From positions 23,432 through 87,431 of the forward strand of contig SSNU01000215.1 of assembly GCA_012064415.1 (NCBI GenBank): a stretch of DNA of 64,000 bases, read 5' to 3'. The stretch comes from Gyrodactylus bullatarudis (taxonomy: Eukaryota > Platyhelminthes > Monogenea > Gyrodactylidea > Gyrodactylidae). Below, piece by piece: positions 11,901 through 22,066 of this stretch. The position numbers and the translations under genes were made by a program. A model generated the notes under the pieces. It made no database searches, had not been told where the DNA came from, and saw only the letters and a program-made list of their open reading frames with translations. Numbering within the stretch: position 1 is the first letter of the stretch; each line of letters begins with the position of its first letter.

Positions 11901-14900
11901 CTTGAGAAAAATTATCAACTCAATTGTTAGCTATTTATATTGAGAGAAAAAAGTGAGTAAAATAAAGGTGATTACCATAATTACCAATAAGAATTAAATT
12001 TGACGAGAAAACGAATAAAGGAAGAAATGACTCTCGAAATTAAATTCAATGAAACTTGCATTGCTGAGGTTTTGGGGTCATTTCAAACTAGATTATCCGG
12101 ACCCATTGAGTTTTTTCATTAAAAGTTTATTCCATTTTAATCGAGAATGACATGAGATGAAAAATACGTCAGTTGATGATGATCATCCAATAAAACAATA
12201 ACTAAAATCGAAAATCATTGGACTCTGGTCAGTTCAAAATTTTTGTAAAAAAGAGTCCGGATGCCTACTTCAATTGTTTCAATAACGTTTGAGTTTAACA
12301 CCTCTTAAATATTGGTTTGAATAATCCTGAAACAGTCTAATTAACTCCAACCACTGAACATGATGTGTTGAAAAATCCTTATATCTCAACAGAAATAGAA
12401 TTCAAGGTTTTATTGCCAAATATTCTGTGCAGTGAAAGAATTAAAAGGTTCAATATTTAACTTGATATCTTTTCTATTAACTGAAAAATGAAGTGCATTT
12501 TTGTCGAGAATACATTGACATGTTTTGTAAGATTTTGGTTTTCAAATTATCTACTGTATCAACAGTATTTATTTATTCAAAACAAGGATTCTCTTTTGAC
12601 TGATTTTATTTATTGATGAATCGTAAATTATAACTGTTTCACAACCAACTGTTACAAAAACTGTAAAGTAGGTTCTTGCAAGTTACCTACCTCTCAATTG
12701 CAACACCATCTTCCTGGCATTTCAAAGGCTAAATCTACCTTTTGTCAATTTCACTTTTCAAAATGGAATAAAAACTCACTTGATTATAGCGAACAATAGT
12801 TTTTCCTTGTATTCTTTTGACTAGACTAATATTGATTGATGTGGTGATTATAGCAATGATGGCACTATTTTTTACAATATATTTGAAATATTTTGCCTCG
12901 GGCAATGATATGGATGGCATTCTAAAAATGGTTAGTTCAATATTTTTCTTTGATACTTTTAACTATATTTAATAGGCCTAGAATTTCAGTTTCATAGCAA
13001 TTGCTTATAATATAATAATTATTATATTTCATTAACAAATAGTAGAGATGAAATGATTTTATTCTACAATAGCTCAAGTCAAACTCCAGATGACTAACTC
13101 AAAAGAAACTTGCATTAAATTTCACACATCCAAAGATCATGTGAGAACGTGAGGTACTTCAGGTCTAATGCTCTCCACCACTCAACCATTTAAGCCTAAG
13201 TTACATTAAGATGAAAATTTTGTTTGAAAGGTAAGAAAAAATTAATCCTTCGGATTCCACAATAAAGTGAGCTCATGAGTTGTTGAATTAAAAAACAATC
13301 TTGAAAATTGACCATAAAGTTGTTCGCTTGCTATCTGACTATGTTGTCTTCTGGCTTGTATTGGTCTATCTGTGGAAATAGAAAGGGGAGAACTACTTGT
13401 TTTAAAATCTTGAAAATATTGAATCTGACCAAAATTAGGCCAATTTACGAATTTCGAAAATGCCCCTATTTCCGACTTTTTCAACCTTTTAAGCTTTTTC
13501 ATGGAATTTCAAATAAGGTAGTTTTAAAACTTTGAAATCGATGAAAATTTTGAGCTTAATTTTGGCCAGATTAAATTTTTCTTTAGAAATTTTAACTAGA
13601 AATATTTCCTTCTAGGTGTTTTTTTTGTTAGAAAATACGTTTATTACAAATTTGATATATATGTGTACAAAATAATAAAAAATATTAATTGAGTTTTCTT
13701 GGGAACAAATTAGAAATGTCATTGAATCTTGATGGATGGAGAATTTTGGCTTTTAATAAATAAACAAAAAAGAGATTTCGTTAATATTCTGGGATTATAG
13801 AAGATTAGCATATAGAAGACTCTTTGAGTAGTCACGTTTAGACCTTATATGAGACATTATGGTTTTAATGTTTGTAAGATCGTTACATTCTATAAGTTTG
13901 AATTTTTTATCGATCATCTTATAGGAGGATAGTAAATAATGATTAGAGAAAGAGGGGTTTCTAAGGTTATATGTATTTTCAAGTAATTCGGCTGATTTAA
14001 CAAAGGTTTTTACAATAATAGCATATCTTCTAACCCAAAGAGGGTTAAGCCCTGATATTAAAACACGAGAAATGTAAGAGTCTAAGTCAGGAAATAAAAA
14101 ATAAAGAAATCTGGATTGAATATGCTCAATCTCTAATGATTTTTCAAGGGTGAGTGTGGGAACGAGTGGAGAGATATAATCGAGATTATTTAAGACTAAA
14201 GCTTTGAAAGCCTTAAGCCTTAGGTTGGTGGACTTAGAAAATTTTAAAATTGAGAATATTATGGTTTTTATTTTGGGGAGATTAGAGAGAGGGTCAACTT
14301 TAAGTCCATCCGAGATACTGAAACCTAGGTCAAAAGTTAAGGAGACAATTTCACCAGGAAGTAGAAGAGATTCCGAGAGGGTTGCAGGGAGACCGCATAG
14401 GAGTAATAACTTACATTTATCTCTATTAATATAGAGCCCCCCATGGCCTCAAGGGAACCTTTTTAGTATATAAAGGGAATTTTTCACCTTGAAGACGAAC
14501 TTGAAGTCGTCAGCAAATTTAAGGAGAATTTAATTAATATATCCCAAAGGTTCGTCTTATTTGGTAATACATTGGCCCATATCCCTGAATGTTACAGCTT
14601 ATTAATGGATCCCACCGTGAGTAGTACGAAAGAAACACACAGAGCATATAGAAATAATTTAAGCATACAACTTTGGTAGATATATACGTTCGTTTCGTCC
14701 TCTTTTGAACTCGTCAGAACGAAATATTTCTAGTTAACCTTTTTAAGTATAGGTGCTAAACTATTCATGAGTTAGAAAACCTCAGGGGTACGCCAAGGGA
14801 TATAGAAGTAATCCGAGTGGCATGGGATGTTGCACGATTCTATTGAGCCTAGGTTGTGGCATACTGACGAGTCCAAAAGAGGACGAAACGGGTCTATATA

Positions 14901-17900
14901 TCTACCAAAGATGTATACTTAGATTATTTCTATATGCTCTGTGTGTTTCTTTCGTACTAGTCGCGGTGGGATCCATTCAGCGATATGAGCTAATCCATTA
15001 CGAAATAAGACAAACCTGTGGGATATATAAACTAACACCCAGAATGAAATTTATTTCTAGTTAACCTTGGTAAGTATAGGTGTTGCACTATTCATTAGTT
15101 TTTTTAGAAATTTTTCTCATCTCAACAACTCATGTGCTCATTTGATCTTGGAATTCATTTTTAAGCATTTTGAAAGTTCTTTCATGGCTCAGTTCCCAAG
15201 CAAAATATATATCTGAAAATCTGCCGAAAATCTTTCTGATCAAAATACTCAGGAATAGGGATACTTTTCAATTTTGGAAATATTTATTTGAAGATCAATT
15301 ATCTTTCTAATGGTACCCAATTTGTTAGAATTCATTTTAGATTTGAAGAAAAATGAATAGGTTCAAGTTGGATTTTCATTACTTATCGAACAACCTGATA
15401 CTTAGACTAAGCTCATATTTAACATCGAGCTATGCTAAACTCTAATGATTCTTCTGCTCAATACGATCCTGATAACTTTTAAGTACAGTTGTACCCCTAT
15501 AAAAAATGTAATAAACCTATCCCTATCCTCTTTGCCTCTTTTAAGTTAAGTAAAATAATGTATAGCTACTAAAAAGTAGGGTTATGAGTGTCAAACTTTC
15601 GAAAAAAATAAAATTCAGTCAAGTTTGATTCATTCGATAGAGAATTTTCTGCTGATTCTTTCTATCTAATAAAAATGCCAAATTCGTTCATTTCTTGTCT
15701 CATAAAACACTCCCAAACTTTGGAGCAGTTTTGATTTTGGATTAAAAAATGTTTTTTTCTCTTATTCGTCTTTTCACACTTTTGACCTATACCCCGTCCC
15801 CTTATTTACACCCACAATTGGGGAACAACTGTAATTATAGCTTACATCACTCGTTCCCCTATAATCTCACTGAGATATTCAACGATTAACGTGCAAAGAA
15901 TTAGAATTTGGTATTTTATTCTCCTGAAAGGGTCCTATTTCATGTCCTCTAAACCCTTAGATTATTTTTTATCCAATGAGAACACTCTAAATTTCTATTT
16001 ACAATTCATTTTCACAGTCAACAACCATGAAATATTATCTTAGGACCGACATTAATTGTTGAGTTGCGGAAGGCAAAACTTTCAAAGAAATTTCTTCTCA
16101 ATTGGAAATTAGTCTGGCACGAGTAAAATATCTTCGAAGAAAAAAAGTGATCAAGTCAGGAAATCGAAAATTTTATGATGAAAACAGACAATTTTTAATT
16201 GAATTTGGCAGACCAATTCCTTTTGATGAACTTCAGGAGAGGACATCAAATAGGACCCTTTCAGGAGAATAAAATACCAAATGCTGATTCTCTGCACGTT
16301 GAAATTTGTAGTTGAGTAAGAAGTAGGGCAACCAAATGCCTTTTTTTGCCTTTTTTGTATGGAGATTCAGAATCATCAGAAACCTTGAAAAACGAAAAAA
16401 AATTCTCTAACAAACTTCTCCTAGAAGATAAACTTGCCTTTTTTTGCTAAAAAAATAGCTTTTAAAAAATAAGTGTCTTTTTTGGTTGCCCTAGTAAGAA
16501 GGATTGATTACTCATTAATATTTGCAGTTAATCGTTGAATATCTCAGTGAGATTATAGGGGAACGAGTGATGTAAGCTATAATTACAGTTGTTCCCCAAT
16601 TGTGGGTGTAAATAAGGGGAGATATTTTACTCGTGCCAGACTAATTTCCAATTGAGAAGAAATTTCTTTGAAAGTTTTGCCTTCCGCAACTCAACAATTA
16701 ATGTCGGTCCTAAGATAATATTTCATGGTTGTTGACTGTGAAAATGAATTGTAAATAGAAATTTAGAGTGTTCTCATTGGATAAAAAATAATCTAAGGGT
16801 TTAGAGGACATGAAATAGGACCCTTTCAGGAGAATAAAATACCAAATTCTAATTCTTTGCACGTTAATCGTTGAATATCTCAGTGAGATTATAGGGGAAC
16901 GAGTGATGTAAGCTATAATTACAGTTGTTCCCCAATTGTGGGTGTAAATAAGGGGAGATATTTTACTCGTGCCAGACTAATTTCCAATTGAGAAGAAATT
17001 TCTTTGAAAGTTTTGCCTTCCGCAACTCAACAATTAATGTCGGTCCTAAGATAATATTTCATGGTTGTTGACTGTGAAAATGAATTGTAAATAGAAATTT
17101 AGAGTGTTCTCATTGGATAAAAAATAATCTAAGGGTTTAGAGGACATGAAATAGGACCCTTTCAGGAGAATAAAATACCAAATTCTAATTCTTTGCACGT
17201 TAATCGTTGAATATCTCAGTGAGATTATAGGGGAACGAGTGATGTAAGCTATAATTACAGTTGTTCCCCAATTGTGGGTGTAAATAAGGGGACGGGGTAT
17301 AGGTCAAAAGTGTGAAAAGACGAATAAGAGAAAAAAACATTTTTTAATCCAAAATCAAAACTGCTCCAAAGTTTGGGAGTGTTTTATGAGACAAGAAATG
17401 AACGAATTTGGCATTTTTATTAGATAGAAAGAATCAGCAGAAAATTCTCTATCGAATGAATCAAACTTGACTGAATTTTATTTTTTTCGAAAGTTTGACA
17501 CTCATAACCCTACTTTTTAGTAGCTATACATTATTTTACTTAACTTAAAAGAGGCAAAGAGGATAGGGATAGGTTTATTACATTTTTTATAGGGGTACAA
17601 CTGTATGTTAATAGGAAGAAGTCTCCGAGTGATGATTGTCTCTAATGAGACTTTTGCTAGTATTTATTCTACAGTAGCTCAAATGATTTTAGTTTATTCA
17701 TCAATTTTCGTATATTTTATATAAAAAATATTTAGCTATATTCTTCTAAATTCAGACATTTTATGGAATAATGAAAACTGGTCCCTGGGATGGCCAAGTT
17801 TTCTATTGATTTAGATTGAAATGATAATAAAGATCAGCTCATGAACTTACCCTCGGGAAATGTTGCCAACTGTGGAAATGTTGTAATCCTGTGACCAAGA

Positions 17901-20900
17901 TGTAAACCGGAATATCAGTGTGAAAGAGATGACCTAGAATTTGAGGAGCTTCTTAAAAATATGGAATCGAGTTGAAATGTTCAGCCTTGAGCTCAATTGT
18001 AATTCAAAAATAAAGGGATTTTGAAAAGATTAGCTGTAAGGTATGCTTTCCTATAACATAAACCTTGAAAGGTTTGAGAGGATTTTTCCCTATGTTTTAA
18101 TTTAAAAAGGTTAATTTAACCTGATTGAACGTATTTTTATATATAACATGGATTTTATAATTTTTTTAAATGTACAACATACAGTTTATTTGATTTTACA
18201 AAACATTTAAGCTGAGCAACCAATGTCATAAGAATATTTTAATAAAATATCAAGAATTATTATTCCAGAAGATCAGAAGAATTTTTTAACCCCTTTTCCT
18301 TACTCTATTCAATCCATACGTGTACTTTAATAGTTTCATTTCGAAAGCAAATTCTTGAGAATAATTAATTCCTAATTAAATGAGATTTATTTTCTTAGAG
18401 AAACCCACTTTTTTTCTTTCTAGATATACATCTGTAAAGCATTGTATATTATGCTTTCAATCAATTCAATAGCTATATGAATTAATTCAAAATAATGCAA
18501 AAAGTAGTTTCAACGAGAAAGATCTTTCACAATAAACCTATCTCTATTTCACCATTATTATAATTGACTAAAGTGAAATCATCTTTGTGAATTCTATTTC
18601 ACTTCAAGTTGGTTAGACAGTTCTATAATGGTAGGGATGCGTGTACGAAAGTATATCGTCAATCTATTTCAATTAGAGATTAGCTTAGCTTTAGAGCTAG
18701 GGTTCTGTCTATTGAGACAAGCATAGACTCAACTGTGGTTGATGTTGAAAGATTTTCTGCTTCTTTGACAGCTTTAATAATCTATTAAAACCGCCGGTGA
18801 TGGGCTCCACACATCTTCGTCATCGAAACGTTTGGAGTGACTAAAAATGGATGAGAATTCGAATATTGACACAAGTTTTAATGCATCTTATTATCATAAA
18901 GCTAATTTTAGATCCTCTTCTAACGGATTCGGATTGTATTCATTCTATTAATAGTTGATGTGAGGCTCGATGAGATCCAGAAGAACTCGAATCAAAAACC
19001 TATGAATATTTTCTTAAATTTTATCGATATAAAAAAATTGGTGAAGAATTCGAAGCGAAAATAATACACGTAACGACTGTAAAATTTTTTACAAAGGTAT
19101 CAACACAATATTTTTCTTTATTTCTGGTTGTTTCTCACAAGAGAGACTAAAGATTCATGCGATCTTAAATACGATTCAAGTAAAATCAACTTTAACTAGA
19201 AAATAAAGTTTACTGATTATTATTTATGTGAAACGATGAAAGGTACTCATAATATTGAAAGATCGATTGCATAATGAATAATAGGTCAGAATGTTCTGAT
19301 CTTTCTTGTACCTGAAAAAGCTTCAAAATAATTATCTTTAGAATTTGTAATTAACATAACACTTTTGATTCAAATCTAATAATCTAACTTTATTAAAAAT
19401 ATTTTATCCAAAATAACTATTTGACACCGATTATCCAAAAGTTTCGAAATTGTTCGTCTTAACATTCTTACCCAGTGGTATCAAAATCTAAATAAATACA
19501 TTTTTTATAAAACATCTGATTTAATAATTTCGTTATATTTCGAAATCTCAGAACTAAATCATTGATTTTTGAGCTTTCAAATCTTTTACCCTATTTTACC
19601 AAAATATATACCAACGGGGGTTCTGACCAATTCACAACGTTGAATAGCTGGGTTCGAATCCGGGCTACGGTGTACTGGCGGGCCCTGATAAGGACGAAAC
19701 ACGTCTCTATCTCCCACCGTGAGTTGAATATTATTTGACTCTATCTTATGAAATTGACACTTGCTTATCCGAATTCTAACATCTAGGTATGAGAAGTCAA
19801 TCTCTATCAAGTTAGATTCACATGGATATAGTAATTACCAGTGAGCACACTTTGCTAGTAGGTTAATTGTCTAAAAAAACTGTAATCTCTATATTGCTTT
19901 TATTCAAAACTCTCATAGTACACAATTTATTGATATTTTCAGAATTTCATCTTAAAATTAAGAATCATATCAAATATGATAAATTCAGAAATTCGAAAGA
20001 AATTTTCTCAATGAACGATAATGTTGTCGAAGATTTATAGTATTAGTATTCCCAGTCATTGTTGACCCAAGTTTTGATAAATTTTACATTCCATTCCATG
20101 ACCTTATCCGCCATCTGTTCTTCACTTGGGGTTTCACTTGATTCAGCAAATACCCATCGAATGTATGGCGATACATTCCTGAATCCAGTGAAATCCCAAG
20201 CGAAGAAAAGGTGGCGAAAAGAATTATGGAATGGAACCTCAATCTTAGAAATATAGCTGAATCTTTTTATTACAAAGCAAATGTAAGCCTCAATTTACTG
20301 ATAATTATAATTGTTACCTTTTCATAATACAATTAGATCAAATCTCAAATATGAATGAGGTAGGCTCAATTTAATTTATTTGGAGACACAAATCTTTCGT
20401 TTATAAGATGATTTGAAAGCAAAGCAGTTCCGATATAACTAAGAGGGGAAATAGGAGTTCATAATTTTTTGAGAGAAAAAATTTTGATGCAGATTTCTAT
20501 TCTCTTGACTGACAAGATGACAATGTTATCTCAATTTTTTTACTTTGAATAGATTTTAAGAAAAAATTATGCTCTTATAAATCTTGAAATAGGTTAATTG
20601 ATTGAAAAAGAGTTGCAGTTTAACATTTTCATTTGATACATTCGTTGCTATAAGATTGAATTATTACTTGAGTTGAAATAATTTATCTTTTTATTAAAGC
20701 TTTATCATCATATAACTGAACTCACTAACATTAATTCAATTGGTATAGGAAATTGGCACAATTTTTTCTTAACCAAAGGACTAATCAAGATCTTTGTCAA
20801 TAAGAGTAGGGTTATTGCCACTATTGAAACAATAAATGTTCTCCAATTGAAAAAGTAGTAATTTTCAATCATTCCAATGTAGGTCTAAATGTATAATTAT

Positions 20901-21685
20901 TAAATATTATTAGTGATCATTTTAGGCTCGATTACAATTTTAATCTAATTTTTTTAAGCCTAATAAATTTTAAATTGCTTGCAAAAAGTTCTTACTAAGA
21001 ATAGAGTGATTATAAATCTTACAATTATAACTGAAAACATTCCACTTTTAACTTTTAATTTTGTCATGCCAAAAAGAGATTTTATTTGAGATGTAAAGAC
21101 GTGAACAGCGGTTGCTGAATTGAAAGCTTTAATCATACTTGGAGCCATTATTGCACTGAATGAACCAAGTTGAATAATTCCAAAGAAAAGTTGAAATACA
21201 CCTGTTAGAAAGGTTATTGATACAGCAATATTTTGCCGAGTAGAGTCGTCAAAAGGCATTCCATCATTTAAATTTGTTTCGACTTCTTTTATTCCTTCGC
21301 TTATGAGTAAGCTTCCAAGGGCAAATGTGCCAATTGAAAATGAAGGACATTGGCCAAATACAGCATATAACAATGGACCGATGAAACCAACATATAATCC
21401 ATTTACTGGTGGTAGAAGAGCAAGAACAGCATAAGCTAAACCTTGAGGAATGTTCATTATCCCCACAGTGAAACCAGATATTATATCACTAAGAGTATCA
21501 TTTCTCCAATTGTAATTTTTAAGGAATTTGAGGATTGGCAAGAAACTCAATATTAAATCAATGCAAGAACGAATTGAGAACTTTCTGAAGGGGTTTTTTG
21601 GCTTCTTAGGCACGTGATGATATTTATAAACTTCAGAATCCAAAACCGGTCTATATATTTGTATTTTACATTTTTCTGTAGACAT
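2982..21685 (-). CDS. SLC26/SulP anion transporter with STAS domain (11 exons)
   Basis: A complete 700-aa multipass anion exchanger of the SLC26 family, which moves sulfate, chloride, bicarbonate or similar anions across membranes. Exons: 21685-21023, 20884-20726, 17933-17851, 12921-12780, 11900-11787, 11728-11651, 9681-9586, 6452-6186, 4817-4680, 4567-4432, 3208-2982. All introns are GT-AG and all phases join. Start: first in-frame ATG after an upstream TGA. The family hallmark (NIPQGLAYAVLALLPPVNGL, then a GTFALGSLL stretch) is at residues 79-127. SASLSRSLVAQDSGGKTP, typical of the later membrane helices, is at about residues 370-387. Residues from about 535 form a C-terminal STAS domain (the strand MIIIFDLDGVSKIDPYGVNK is in exon 10). 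Substrate cannot be predicted. Introns range from 58 nt to 4.9 kb and host most of the transposons on this side. It lies 398 bp downstream of WRAP53 on the same strand. Confidence 0.92.
5492..5735 (+). repeat. Interspersed repeat, ACAGATGTGTGGG family, copy 1
   Basis: About 240 bp in SLC26 intron 8. Related copies are at 9,068-9,345 (plus) and 57,660-57,896 (minus). All begin with ACAGATGTGTGGG-like sequence followed by GAAGGAGAAATT, and share a block reading AGCTTTTTCACTTTTCTCT. Open frames through the copies are not conserved as proteins, so I read this as a non-coding SINE or MITE-like element. Superfamily unknown. Confidence 0.6.
7530..7790 (+). mobile_element. tRNA-derived SINE without ribozyme insert
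   Basis: A polymerase III promoter can be read: A box TGGCCTAATGG at 7,541-7,551 and B box GGTTTCGAATAC at 7,584-7,595. A CTCACAA loop between them would give a CAC (Val) anticodon. The tRNA-like head is followed by CACCGTGAGTTGAATATT and a tail to about 7,790. The tail matches the element at 19,600-19,860. It lies in SLC26 intron 7. Confidence 0.65.
8447..8480 (+). mobile_element. Single end of a piggyBac-like element
   Basis: TTAA followed by CCCTTTCAGTACCGTAGCT matches the terminal repeat of the complete element at 44,860-45,548. A similar lone end starts at about 30,384 (TTAACCCTTTCGGTACCGAG). No partner end was found near either, so they look like decayed copies. Confidence 0.4.
9068..9345 (+). 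repeat. Interspersed repeat, ACAGATGTGTGGG family, copy 2
   Basis: Second plus-strand copy, in SLC26 intron 7; it matches 5,492-5,735 through most of its length, with differences spread along it. See copy 1 for the family description. Confidence 0.6.
9744..10164. mobile_element. Inverted pair of hammerhead-like repeats (family B)
   Basis: Two arms of about 119 bp (9,744-9,862 and 10,046-10,164) are nearly perfect reverse complements. A shorter nested palindrome (around 9,875-9,890 and 10,014-10,030) lies inside. Each arm, read outward from the centre, carries a degenerate hammerhead-like core: CTAAAGA where CTGANGA is expected, then ACCGAC, then GAAA, then the hairpin ATAAACCTTTAT ending in TC. 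Related single copies are at 57,952-58,045 and 54,817-54,855. Located in SLC26 intron 6, just upstream of the assembly gap. Confidence 0.7.
10290..11250. mobile_element. Inverted repeats around an assembly gap (PLE-like end)
   Basis: The N run (about 10,439-11,111) is flanked by near-perfect reverse complements, about 10,342-10,438 and 11,139-11,238. Both contain GAAGAAGGCGTGTGAAGAC and CGTCGAAACGTTTGGATGAC. A diverged single copy is at about 18,785-18,960. The CTGAAGA...GTCGAAACG arrangement resembles sequences I associate with the ends of Penelope-like retroelements, but that is from memory and unverified. The palindrome probably caused the gap. Gap length may be nominal. Confidence 0.6.
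13305..13375. repeat. Short highly conserved repeat, copy 1
   Basis: About 57 bp beginning TTGTTCGCTTGCTATCTGAC are nearly identical to 48,142-48,201 (two differences seen), while the flanks differ. The 48-kb copy abuts a tRNA-like SINE, which suggests a fragment of a larger mobile element. Opposing open frames of 75-86 codons cross it, but nothing suggests a gene. Confidence 0.5.
13618..14537 (-). mobile_element. Non-LTR retrotransposon (LINE) fragment with FADD box
   Basis: The minus strand encodes the C-terminal part of a reverse transcriptase. It includes the catalytic box FADD (14,507-14,518) in the context LLKFADDFKFVFKVKNSLYI, then GGLYINRDKCKLLLLCGLPA, then LEKSLEIEHIQSRFLYFLFP typical of the domain after the fingers and palm of LINE RTs. 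The frame ends with TAA at 13,795-13,797. At least one stop interrupts it near 14,455, and the 5' part is missing, so it is a dead, 5'-truncated copy. The 3' untranslated part runs to about 13,618. Relatives: 33,745-34,025, 39,600-40,700, 41,990-42,300 (minus) and 59,595-60,190 (plus). Confidence 0.8.
14688..14717 (-). ncRNA. Degenerate type I hammerhead ribozyme
   Basis: On the minus strand, CTGACGA (plus 14,711-14,717) is followed by a four-pair stem GTTC/GGAC (one G-T wobble) with an AAAAGA loop, then GAAAC (plus 14,692-14,696). The expected cleavage triplet after GAAAC is replaced by GAACGT, so self-cleavage is doubtful. This is the mirror copy of the site at 14,864. Confidence 0.65.
14864..14894 (+). 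ncRNA. Hammerhead ribozyme, complete core
   Basis: Self-cleaving RNA motif. Core CTGACGA (14,864-14,870), stem II GTCC/GGAC with loop AAAAGA (14,871-14,884), GAAAC (14,885-14,889), then GGGTC with predicted cleavage after C14,894. The order and very short stem III are those of the type I hammerheads known from schistosome satellite DNA, Penelope-like elements and animal retrozymes. The weak point is stem I: the bases before 14,864 and after 14,894 pair only imperfectly, so activity must be tested. Confidence 0.78.
15486..15831. mobile_element. Mariner-type MITE, left copy
   Basis: A 346-bp element starting CAGTTGTACCCC and ending GGGGAACAACTG, flanked on both sides by TA, the target duplication of IS630/Tc1/mariner elements. 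It has no transposase. The same 346-bp element is found in inverted orientation at 17,258-17,603 with near identity. Confidence 0.75.
16027..16272 (+). pseudogene. Transposase N-terminal fragment (Tc1/mariner-like HTH)
   Basis: From ATG 16,027 the frame runs through one TGA to TAA at 16,272. The part after the TGA reads VAEGKTFKEISSQLEISLAR and then VKYLRRKKVIKSGN. This matches the helix-turn-helix start of Tc1/mariner/IS630-type transposases, where EGK-T-x-EI is a recurrent pattern. The DDE catalytic part is absent. Inverted partial copies lie in the 336-bp units. The assignment to this superfamily also rests on the flanking TA and CAGTTG ends. Confidence 0.55.
16324..16493. mobile_element. 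hAT-type MITE with perfect 8-bp target duplication
   Basis: A 170-bp element with ends TAGGGCAACCAAA and TTTGGTTGCCCTA, flanked by GTAAGAAG on each side (16,316-16,323 and 16,494-16,501). Terminal repeats of this kind with an 8-bp duplication are diagnostic of the hAT superfamily. It is nested in the mariner-type palindrome core and, having identical duplications, is among the youngest insertions visible. Confidence 0.85.
17258..17603. mobile_element. Mariner-type MITE, right copy
   Basis: Inverted twin of 15,486-15,831: same length (346 bp), same ends, flanked by TA at 17,604-17,605. Together the twins form the outer arms of the palindrome in SLC26 intron 3. Confidence 0.75.
18785..18960 (+). 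mobile_element. Diverged copy of the gap-flanking repeat
   Basis: It shares CATCGAAACGTTTGGAGTGA, a segment like GAGAATTCGAATATTGACAC, and AAGCTAATTTTAGATC with the arms around the assembly gap. It extends further, to a GATTCGGATTG segment also seen left of the gap. It lies in SLC26 intron 2 and has no coding capacity. Confidence 0.5.
19610..19860 (+). mobile_element. tRNA-derived SINE carrying a hammerhead remnant
   Basis: The B box is perfect (GGTTCGAATCC at 19,651-19,661), but most of the A-box region seen in the 7.5-kb copy is deleted. Between GGGCTAC and CCACCGTGAG it has about 50 nt that the 7.5-kb copy lacks. These contain CTGATAAGGACGAAAC then ACGTC (19,685-19,705): both hammerhead core strands and a GTC cleavage triplet, with stem II collapsed. 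The flanks ACGGTG and CACCGT could form stem I. This recalls the schistosome S-alpha SINE, a polymerase III element with a hammerhead. Confidence 0.6.
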
Positions 21686-22066
21686 GACTACTTTTAAGCC
21701 AGTATCAAGTGGTTTTGAATTCACACAATCATAAATTCATCTTGGTTATATATTTTCACAGTCATATTTTTGCTTGAATTGACAGAGTTAAACCAAAAAT
21801 TCAACAAGTTCTATTTTAAACTTTTAATGATTAAACTGCAAAATTTCAAATTCTTATTGAGAATCTCAAATTGGGAATTTCGATAAAATTGAAATAGTGA
21901 GTAGTTCATCAAAGTCAAATGATAGAAAATAACACATAGGGTCACCCTATTAAGGTGTTCAAAGACAAAATTTGAGATAATATATATAGTTTTAAGTCCG
22001 ATACATATAGAAAAAGTCTAAAATAAATTAATAATATGCTACATTATATAGTAGTAAAAAAAATAA
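21686..22066. other. Spacer between WRAP53 and SLC26
   Basis: About 380 bp between two minus-strand genes. Reading the minus strand, a TTTTGCAG acceptor-like site lies near 21,840. A short upstream ORF (ATGACTGTGAAA...) ends in TGA before the SLC26 start. Whether SLC26 has its own promoter or belongs to the same transcript as WRAP53 cannot be told. Confidence 0.4.

Larger units (their letters stand above)
14538..15028. mobile_element. Inverted pair of hammerhead-ribozyme repeats (family A)
   Basis: Arms 14,538-14,720 and 14,861-15,028 are diverged reverse complements that meet in a 140-bp centre. Shared landmarks are the ribozyme core, TATATATCTACCAAAG, CTATATGCTCTGTGTGTTTC and GGTGGGATCCATT. 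The ribozyme strands point away from each other. A TTTCTAGTTAACCTTGGTAA-like segment is found both in the centre and after the right arm. No reverse transcriptase is linked in frame; the left arm abuts the LINE fragment. It could be a non-autonomous retrozyme or the terminal repeat of a Penelope-like element. Confidence 0.7.
15832..17257. mobile_element. Core of mariner-type palindrome with 336-bp tandem unit
   Basis: A unit beginning GTTAATCGTTGAATATCTCA starts at 16,527, 16,863 and 17,199, an exact spacing of 336 bp; the third copy is partial. An inverted copy occupies about 15,834-16,130. Each unit contains a 35-bp segment beginning CAGTTGTTCCCC, the terminal repeat of the flanking MITEs, and part of a transposase gene. 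The whole block 15,486-17,603 is therefore a palindrome with extra tandem copies. Confidence 0.7.
12922..17850. other. SLC26 intron 3, transposon-filled
   Basis: A 4.9-kb intron that holds, from left to right on the plus strand: a short segment at 13,305-13,375 shared with 48,142-48,201, a LINE fragment, an inverted pair of hammerhead repeats, a unique AT-rich stretch, and a 2.1-kb mariner-type palindrome. Splice sites at both ends are intact (donor GTAAGT after exon 3, acceptor TTTTTAG before exon 4), so the insertions need not disrupt the gene. Confidence 0.75.

Noticed and set aside
21722..21724. GTG start for SLC26
   Set aside because: The in-frame ATG 39 nt downstream gives a normal family N-terminus (MSTEKCKIQIYRPV).
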